Shown here piece by piece: positions 56,332 through 64,000 of a DNA stretch of 64,000 nt. The stretch's first letter is position 1. The number at the start of each line of letters is the position of its first letter. The notes under the pieces were generated by a model. That model was not told the DNA's origin. It made no database searches and worked only from the letters and a program-made list of their open reading frames with translations. The stretch spans positions 6,721,001-6,785,000 of the forward strand of contig CM056875.1 of NCBI GenBank assembly GCA_029876055.1, read 5' to 3'. The translations under genes and the position numbers were made by a program. The stretch comes from Madurella fahalii. Lineage: Eukaryota; Ascomycota; Sordariomycetes; Sordariales.

Positions 56332-57713
56332 GTTGCGTGCTTGCTACCCTAGCGCAAAGGTGTGCGTGAGGGCTTTGGTGTGTGCTTGCGGTTCGCAAGG
56401 CGAGGAGGAAGGGGGGCGGGGAGGTGGTTGTTGATAAACCAGGATCGAATAACAAACTGTTGGGGTAGCAGAGCGTGCAACGCTACGGCGGGGATTGCCG
56501 TATCGCGTATTCGTGGTGAAGATTGTGTATAGGTGTTGAAGAGTGCGTTTCCAGGTACAGGTATGGGCGGGCGTGTTGAGTTGATTACCAAACAGGGCAA
56601 ACAAGGCGATGCTTAGAAATCACCAATTGGGGTTTGCTGTACGACTCGGAATGGCAGGTTCCATGTTCATACTCTCTACATCGGGTACGTGCAGGTAGCC
56701 GAGATCGTGGGGTAACACACAATGTTGGGCCGTGGTTGCTTAGAAATCAGAAACGGCCGGCGGCTTTCCTCTGCTGCCCAAGTCTTGGGTATTTCAGCTC
56801 GGGCCTGATCAGGGGAATCGGAGGTTGTGATTGCGCAATTAAGCCCGGCCACAAAGCGCAAAAGACTAAGAAGCTGCACTCGGGGTGCCTGGCCAGAAGC
56901 GTCTTCTGGATCCTGGTTGAAAGGGGGCGACGAGCGCGTAAGCTCAAAAGCTTAATTGAGCCCTATCGGGAATAAAACGCGGCTCCGGCCACGTAACCAT
57001 GTAATTCAGGTTCCTGTATTACTCTAGATCCCAGGTCTGTCCGATTTTCCGACGCACATCCTGCTCTGGCCGCCGGCTTCTATGACTAGTAAGCCGCGAG
57101 CTAACCTGCGGCACCGATAAAAGAGGATCCATTGGGGTCGGCCGTGATGCTGTCCCAAGAGACCACTCAGACGGGGGCAGTAATATCTTAACAATTGTCC
57201 TCTCCCTTCGGAGGGACATTGGCCCATGTCCTATATGATTGGCCGCGGTGGCAGTGATGCAACCCAGAGTGTTACACCTGATTGGCCCTGAAATTCGGCC
57301 ATTTATCTGCCTCAGGTTTGGACTGCAACCAACCCCCTTTCGAGTTCGGCGGTTTCTCACTCACTTGATTGGACCAATTTGCATCTTTGAGGTCAAACGA
57401 AAGGTCTGGATCTCAACGGGACTCGTGCATACCTATATACCATGCTGATTAATTCGCGACACGAGGACGCTGGTCTTGGGGTGGTGGCTCCGATCCCGCG
57501 CATGGAGTTGTCAACGACACGGGCATCATAGTTCAGCGATCGACAATCCTCAAAATCACTTCAGATCCCGGATCCGACTGTCGGGTCCTTGCCGACAAGG
57601 AACCGTAGCCGGTGATTTGGTAGCACTTCCCGCCTAACGTCAGCTGACTAGGGCACCTTGGTATCTGGTGAGCATTGAGTGGTCGAGCCACAGTAGTTGC
57701 GTTATCAACTTTG
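56332..57713. promoter_or_regulatory. Divergent spacer between MFS exporter and FAD oxidase
   Basis: 1.38 kb without a recognisable gene. It must carry both promoters. No specific binding site is claimed. Confidence 0.5.
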
Positions 57714-59590
57714 ATGGAGATGGCGATCCGAGCCTTGATGTGCCTGTTGGCCGTTCCGGCCGTTCTAGCCTCCGGTTCCCGATGCAGGTATATTCCTGGA
57801 GATGCAGGATGGCCAAGCCGCAGAGATTGGGCTCGGCTCAACGCTACCGTGGGCGGCCGGCTCATCGCGACGGTTCCGTTGGCACACGTCTGCCACAAGG
57901 TTGGGCCGTTTGCGGCATACGACGAAGGGGCATGTGAAGATTTGGGCGATGCGATTCAAGACGCCGGCGCGTCAACCCTGTTTGTGCTACTCCTCTTGCC
58001 CGTTATTGCTCCAAGCTGCAGCTCGACGAACTTGTATTAACAACACCATCACCATCCAGATGCACGGTCCCTGGCGAGATTTTCAATCCCTATTGGCAAA
58101 ATGATTCTTGTTCACCGTTTACGTCTCCATGGGCTCCATGCACACTCGGCAATCGCCCTGCGTATTCTATCAACGTAACTGGCCCTGCTGACGTGCAAGC
58201 GGGCTTGGAATTTGCGGCCAAGAATAACGTCCGTCTGGTCATTAAGAATACCGGCATTGAGTGCGTTTGACCATTCACCGCTACTTGAGTAACGTGCATA
58301 AGCTGACGCGGAGCAAGCTATTTGGGCAAGTCCACCGGCAAAGGGGCCCTCGCATTGTGGACATACAACCTCAAGACTACCGAGATCATTGCCAAATACG
58401 AGAGCTCATTCTACTCCGGGCCGGCGTTGAAGCTTGGCGCCGGCATTATTGCTGGCGAGGCGTACAAAGCTGCACACGAGGCTGGGTACCGTATTGTGGC
58501 CCCGGAATGCGGGCTCACGGGTGTCGTCGGCGGTTATCTTCAAGGCGTGGGCCAGTCGCAACTCATCACAGCCTATGGCTTGGCGGCTGACCAGGTCCTC
58601 GAATGGGAGCTTGTCACACCTCGGGGCGAGTATCTGACGGCCACGCCAGAGAAGAACACGGACCTGTACTGGGCCTTGGCGGGCGGCGGTGGCGGCACGT
58701 ACGGCGTGGTGCTCAGCGCGACCCTCAGAGCTTATCCCGACGGCCCTGTGGCCGGCGGCGAGATGGTATTCCGGAGCCAGAATACGACGGCGTTTTGGGA
58801 GGCAGTCGAGATCTGGTACAACCAGGGACCTTCTCATGTGAACAGCACTCGCGACAACATCCAGTTCATCGTTGGAAATGATGCACTAACGGTTCTTTGC
58901 TTCGTCATGCCTGACCAGAAAGGCTCGGCCATCGACCATCTTATGGCCACCTTCATCCCCGAACTGGACCGGCTCAACATCCCTTACAACTACACCGCCG
59001 TCGAGTATCCCACCTACGTCGATAGTTTCGTCGCGTATTACGGAGACCTGCCTTATGGATCACTCTGCCCCAGTTTCCCCATCATTTCAAGCCGCCTTGT
59101 CCCACGGTCCACCGTGCTCGACAGGACTACCAACAAACAGCTCATGAATGTGTTCCGCAACATCACAGAGGACGGGAATTGGTTCATCGGGTGCTCGTTC
59201 TTCAGTGTTGATGACTCCCCTGGCTCGATCCGCCCGCCGCATCCGCCCAACTCCATTCACCCAGCCTGGCGCGACGCAATCGCCTACTGCAACCCCCAGA
59301 CGTATGAGGGGTATAGCTGGGACAATCCCCAGAGGACCCTGGAGCTGAGACAGAAGCTCGTTAATGACTACTTCCCGGCGCTCGAGGCGGCCACGCCGGG
59401 CTCAGGTCTGCAGAACGAGCTGGATCCGACATACAAAGGGGACTGGAAGCAGGGTCTCTATGGAGCACACTACGACCGGTTGCTTGAGATCAAGCACAAG
59501 TATGATCCAAATTATCTCATGTATGGGTTGTTTGCGGTTGGCTCGGATGAGTTCTCGCTTGATAGCGGAGGGAGACTGTGTAGGGCCTGA
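57714..59590 (+). CDS. BBE-like FAD-linked oxidoreductase lacking the NTGHD histidine
   Basis: Secreted flavoprotein oxidase of the berberine-bridge/VAO family. Exons 57714-57979, 58060-58260 and 58318-59590 sum to 1740 nt (579 aa). A signal peptide (MEMAIRALMCLLAVPAVLAS) is followed by CRYIPGDAGWPS, the FAD PP-loop region and a C-terminal BBE segment with YDPNYLMYGLFAVGSDEF. Residues after RLVIKNTG read I-D-Y-L-G-K-S, whereas the family has H-D-Y; that His usually bears the 8-alpha link to FAD. The usual GGGHS is GVGQS (YLQGVGQSQL). The second attachment region keeps a Cys (PECGLTGVVGG). Flavin may therefore be held singly or non-covalently. Intron 1 (GTTTGT..ATTAAC..CAG) removes what looks like a frameshift. 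It converges with a paralogue at 60151. Confidence 0.9.
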
Positions 59591-60150
59591 TGGTAGGATA
59601 AGGTATCTGATCTGGCGTGGAAGAAGTGGAATCTTTGATATAAATGCACCACCCCTTAACTACCTACTAGACTAGTCTTAACAATCGACCGGATGATGAC
59701 ACACAAAGGTCTGAGTAACCAGGGTGGCGACAACTCAACGTCAGAAATATCTGATAACCCCTCCCCAGATTCCACCTTCTAGGTGGGCATCTGTCGACGC
59801 TGTATCCCTTAACCTCCGCACTACTGCCAACAATGCAAACCTGATTACTACCATCGGCTGCCAAGCCGGTTATCAGGATCAATATCTGCGCCATCATATT
59901 GCCTAGTTAGGTGTCATCCTTTCACAGTTGCTGGCACAGGGTGATGTCGGGGTAACACAAGCGGCTCCTTTCCCCCCAGGTGACACCGCAAATGATATGC
60001 CGCCAACGAAGTTTTCTCTAGCCTGCCATTGCAGTGGCCTAATGTGTATCTGACTGCATCCGCGTGCACTTAATTCGCCGACGATTTACGCCGTACCCGC
60101 ATCCCATATACCTCCATTTCGTCGGCCCTCAACCCCTCCCCCATCCTTCG
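59591..60150. other. Convergent 3' spacer between the two FAD oxidases
   Basis: 560 bp between stop codons of the convergent paralogues. No gene or repeat seen; no inverted duplication of the coding ends is apparent by eye. Confidence 0.55.
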
Positions 60151-61903
60151 TCAAGGAGCCTCGCACATCCTCCCATCAGGCCGCACCTCCCACTTCTCAC
60201 TCCCCACCGCAATCCGGTTATAAAACACCCCCTCGGGGTCGTACCTCCTCTTGACCCGCAACAACCGCGCATAATTCGCCCCAAAGAACACCCGCTGCCA
60301 GTCGGCCTCCTGGTAGTCGGCCTCGTTGATGTACGCGCCAGCGCCGGGCGCGACGGCGTCGACAACGGGCATGACGGCGCCGGTGATGCGGTCCTGGCGC
60401 GCGCGCATGTCGGCGATGGGCGCGCGGACGTCGTAGGGGAGGCAGAAGGCGGACGAGGCGGCGGCCTCGCGCCACTGCGGCAGGACGGCGCGCGCCGCGC
60501 TGCCGAACCGCGACACGTCCATGGCCTGCCCGATGAAGGTGGCGCCCATCTGCAGCGTCGCGTTGATGGCCGGGCCCGCCGCCCGCAGGTGCGCCCGCGT
60601 CAGCAGCCGGCTCCCCAGCAGCTGCTCGCTCACCGTGCCGAACTGCCCCGCCGGCAGCGGGCCGAAGTAGTGCAGGTAGAAGTCGTGGTACGAGGCGAAC
60701 TGCGTATAGGTGGGCTGCAGCGCAATGTCCATGGCGGCGAGCGACGCGATGAACGGGGCCAGGGCGGCTTCCAGGTCCGCTTGTGTGCGGTTGTACCCGG
60801 TGACCGGGTGCACGAAGAACTGGTCTTTGGTGGCCAGGTATGTGGCCATGGCGCCGGCGTCGAGAATGCCCGGGAGCGTGGCATGCCATGCGTTCAGGAC
60901 GGCCGAGAAGTCGATGTTGGGCCCCCGGAGGTCAAAACCAACACCGCTGGTCACGGCGTCCGGGTACGCTTTCATCGTGACCGAGACCACGACGCCGTAG
61001 TTCCCGGCTCCGGCACCGCTCAGAGCCCAGAAGAGGTCTGAGTGTCTGGGCGAGGATGGCCTTGCCGTGACGAAATGCCCGTCCGCGGTTACTACCTCAA
61101 ACTCAAGCGTCTGGTCGGCGCCGAGGCCGAATGCCGTGGCCAGGGGAGAGTGGCCCCCGTTTTGAACCCAACCACCTGCCACCCCGACCGTGGGACACTC
61201 TCCGGTCGTTACAACCAGGCCGGCGGCGGCGGCGGCCTCTAGAACTTCATGGCCCAATGCGCCGGCACCGATCTTGATGGCCTTGCCGGTATACCCGTCA
61301 TCAGACCAGTCCTTGACTTGTGCACCTTTTAAATAGTGCGTCCAGACGCTGAGTCCGCCTGCGCCAGTTGATCGGCCCATGTAGTCGTGGCCGGTGTTCT
61401 TAATGACCAACCGGATATTGCGCTTTTTTGCAAACCGGATGGTCGACGCGATCTCCTCGGGCCCTGTCACGTTCACGGCATAGTGTACGTAATTGCCTAG
61501 CAGACATGCGGAACTCCGCGGTGTAAAGGGGTCACAACTGGCATTAGCGAATATCGCAGCCTGAATTGACGAGGGCGAAACGAGACTGCGAATTAGGAGC
61601 AGTCAGCGGTGCTGAGTTGGTTCCCGGACGACTGGCAAAGTCCACTCACTGGGTTGGCGCCAGCTTCCACTGAGCCCTCACTTCCTCGCACAAAGCCTCG
61701 TTGTAATGCGGATCGTGGCATGGCGAGCCAAGAGGGATCGTCTTGATCAACCGACCACCCACGGTGCGGTTGAATGCATCCCACTCATGCTCCGAAGGCC
61801 AGCACGCATCTCCCGGGAAGCATTTGCAGGTCTTTCCCCGAGTACCAGCGACCGACGCGGCAAGTTGCCCTAGGCAAAGTCCCGCAATTGTTAGGAATCT
61901 CAT
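60151..61903 (-). CDS. BBE-like FAD-linked oxidoreductase, canonical
   Basis: Secreted VAO/BBE-family oxidase. Exons 61903-61650 and 61585-60151 sum to 1689 nt (562 aa). A signal peptide (MRFLTIAGLCLGQLAASVAG) is followed by CKCFPGDACWPSEHEWDAFN, a family hallmark. The FAD-binding domain has RLVIKNTGHDYMGRSTGAGG (His for the 8-alpha flavin link) and GECPTVGVAGGWVQNGGHSP (Cys for the 6-S link), so bicovalent FAD is expected. The C-terminal BBE segment has YINEADYQEADWQRVFFG and RYDPEGVFYNRIAVGSEKW. It shares layout and intron 1 position region with the oxidase at 57714. Such enzymes oxidise alcohols, amines or sugars and drive cyclisations in secondary metabolism. The antisense 325-codon frame is a GC-rich shadow. 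Confidence 0.94.
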
Positions 61904-62421
61904 GATTGGCGGCTTCTGTTCTGGCTCGAGTCATTCACAGCTGTATGCCAAGCGATATAACACTCTAGTAGTGCTCCTTTCGCTTGGGCCCAGGATGAGA
62001 TAATGAGGAAAACACACTGCCATTGGCCTCTCCCTGGCTAACCAAGACTGGTTGCCACGGGGTGGTTCCGGTCGCAAGGGGTCAATGCCGAGCGGCCGTC
62101 TGGACCGCGTCTCGGCGGTTTAAATGAGTAAGCGCCGACAGCTGAACGCGGCTCGGGGCTCGGTGGCACAAACTCCATCTCGCGTATTCCCCCGTCCGCT
62201 TGCTTACTGGGCTTCTGTGTACTGTAATTTGCCATCTTACGTATCTCTGTAAATAACCGACATGGTCTGATGTATGTTTTACAACCAGCGATGCCATCGC
62301 TTGACAGGGGTCGGTTCTATTATCACGTCTTTGACCACTTGCACCTGGCATGACGACGAGTGCAGCCAGTCTTCTTAGGGACTTGAGACATTTTACTCTT
62401 AGAGGCTAGAATCAAGGCAAA
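61904..62421. promoter_or_regulatory. Divergent promoter, FAD oxidase / P450
   Basis: 518 bp between divergent start codons. Co-regulation is plausible from spacing; no motif claimed. Confidence 0.5.
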
Positions 62422-64000
62422 ATGTCTGCATTAGACTGGGCACTGTTAGCACTTCCTTTTGCTGGTCTGTACCTGACCACGCGGTTCTATGGAGTTTGGA
62501 TTCTAGAGGTATGCTGTGTGCAACAACTCTCCCTGTTTTATCATTCGCCCCTAGGAAGGTTATTTCATCCTGCAGGCGCTAACTGGGACGGCAGACGGTG
62601 GTTTCATGGCTTCTCGAAACCTTCAATTCGGGCGTCTTGCGGAATGGCAGGCAGATCTCGGGCCCCAGGTGGCAGTACCCCAATGGCACAGTCTTTGAAA
62701 GGTTCGTCAATGGACGAGTCAACTCGGAGAAGTGGCGAAAGTATGGCCCTGTGTACCGGATATGGTCCGGGACGCACCCTGAAATGTAAGCTGTCTCCAG
62801 AGTCGGCCAAGCCGAGGCGCTCTCTTTGCATTTGTCTCACAGGGTCAACAGCGTCATCACGACACCGGAAGATCTCAAACATTTCAGCTCGGACGCCAAT
62901 GACCACCCCAAAACCCCCAACGTAAATCTGGGCTGGTTTGCCGGGGAGCTGCTTGGCAAAGCCATGGGCCTTCTCTACGGCCAGGACTGGAAGCGACTTC
63001 GAAAGATCTTTGACCCGGCCTTCACGCATAGTGCGGCAGTGGCTCGGATTGATGCTGTCGACCGCGCAGCTAGGAAGTATGTGGATGGATTGCCTCTCAT
63101 GGCTGAGGCAGGGAAACACGAGAGCGAGTCCTTCAGCCTTCCTGTGTTAAAAACCTTCACAAAGTTCCCTTACTTCCTCACAGCTAGCGCCATATATGGG
63201 CCCATGACTGAAGACGAGGAACGCGACCTATGGAGTGTGACGGAAAAGAGGATTGCGCTAAATCCTTACTGGATTGGTGGAGGGCCATACCGGTCCGAGA
63301 TGCTGACAAAGTTGTATGACGGCGAAGCGGTTCAACGCCTCAGAGAGTTCAACAATGGGTGGCGTGATTACAATGAACGCATGGTTAAGGTGAGGAGGGC
63401 CCGAGGAGAGCGGCCACCCATCATCACCTACTGGGAAGAAGTTGAAAAGGGGAATATGGCCATGGTAGAGGTGAGATTCCAGGGGAATTGGGTCTCACGA
63501 GCGGGACTAATTATTTGTCGGAATCCTCTCAGCTTCTGCATACCTTGGACGAATTGCTCATGCTCAATCTCGACGTCATCACCCACGTCATCACCTGGTT
63601 CATCACGCTCGTCGCCGACCACGAGCATATCAAGCGGGAGTTGCGTGATGAAGTGGCCGCAAACAAGGACAACCTCCTTGAATACCTTGCCAAGACCGAC
63701 ACCCATCTGCACCGATGCTTCGTTGAGTCGATGCGCGTTCGACCATTCGCAAGTAAGTCTTTTTATCGCAAGTCTCGACGAAATGTCGCGCTAACTGCAT
63801 GGCTCAGTCTTTACAATTGGCGAGAGCTCATCCGCTGTAAAGAACTTTCACGGCGTTTTGGTGAAACCCAATGTGAGTAATTAGCATAGCAGTGGGCTTT
63901 GGATATTGGATCAGGATGCTGAGATAAAACCATATCTAGACCCAAATCCTAGTCGATGTCCTGGCCATCAACGTCCGTAACCCATTCTGGGGTGCCAATA
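62422..64000 (+). CDS. Cytochrome P450, truncated by the window end
   Basis: Six exons visible: 62422-62508, 62595-62785, 62843-63470, 63533-63752, 63808-63872 and 63940-64000 (open at the edge), giving about 417 residues. Anchor WALLALPFAGLYLTTRFYGV, then WRKYGPVYRIWSGTHPEMVN (A-helix/beta-1 region), FAGELLGKAMGLLYGQDWKR and RLRKIFDPAFTH (C-helix WxxxR). The region expected to be the I-helix reads LNLDVITHVITWFITLVADH. ExxR is ESMR (FVESMRVRP), followed by the meander strand TQILVDVLAINVRNPFWGAN. The haem Cys lies beyond the window. All introns are GT..AG (55-86 bp) and keep the frame. It diverges from the canonical FAD oxidase. Confidence 0.9.

Noticed and set aside
57950..58060. Apparent frame break in the first BBE-like oxidase
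   Set aside because: A GTTTGT..ATTAAC..CAG intron (57980-58059, phase 2) joins STL to CTVPGEIFNPYW cleanly; total is 1740 nt.
60064..61041. 325-codon plus-strand frame
   Set aside because: Antisense shadow of the canonical BBE gene caused by high GC; Arg/Gly/Val-rich, no motif.
1..64000. CRISPR arrays, bacterial operons, ribosome binding sites, rRNA genes
   Set aside because: Introns and protein content are eukaryotic; no regularly spaced direct repeats with unique spacers and no rRNA-like sequence were seen.

Overview
The window is nuclear DNA of a filamentous ascomycete, most likely a Sordariomycete (Chaetomiaceae-like; this is inference). It has short introns of 47-129 bp with GT..CTAAC..AG signals, HET and NACHT allorecognition genes, an AA9 LPMO, Pth11-like and P450 families, and a Copia relic whose stop codons look like repeat-induced point mutation. 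I rebuilt 14 complete protein-coding genes, 11 of them spliced. In all 11 spliced models the exon lengths sum to a multiple of three and end on a stop. A twelfth spliced gene runs off the right edge.

Region 1 (about 0.9-25.7 kb) is an allorecognition neighbourhood in varied states of decay. It holds a HET/TPR gene broken by at least seven lesions (915-7023), a zinc-finger ORF behind it (6882-7655), and an intact SNF2 ATPase with a RING insert (13401-9849, minus). Next come an intact DUF7708-like/NACHT/C2H2 NLR (14283-17633), a HET gene broken by one missing base in a G run (19937-17848, minus), and a short HET relic (25069-25690). Dispersed ~80-bp repeats, a ~165-bp AT-rich tandem array and a Copia 3' end with LTR fill the gaps between them.

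Region 2 (26.4-40.3 kb) is mostly conserved housekeeping. It has an AA9 lytic polysaccharide monooxygenase, then three mitochondrial genes in a row: NAD(P) transhydrogenase, the complex I subunit NDUFA12 with a 7-nt micro-exon, and PGS1 of cardiolipin synthesis. NDUFA12 and PGS1 diverge from a 301-bp spacer. A small secreted Cys protein, a GFA-fold protein and an uncharacterised Ser/Pro-rich protein follow.

Region 3 (41.7-64 kb) is enriched in tailoring and secretion functions: three cytochrome P450s, two convergent berberine-bridge-type FAD oxidases, a 14-TM-class MFS exporter, an S9 peptidase, a secreted SGNH esterase and a Pth11/rhodopsin-like membrane protein. Several pairs are divergent with shared promoters. 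No PKS, NRPS or terpene synthase is inside the window. This could be the flank of a secondary-metabolite cluster whose core enzyme lies beyond 64 kb, or a metabolic island without a core.

Points worth a second look: three GC-AG introns in two genes, a BBE-type oxidase in which the flavin-linking His of the NTGHD motif is Ile, an NLR intron with a competing premature-stop splice donor, and the dispersed repeat family that brackets the NLR/HET pair.
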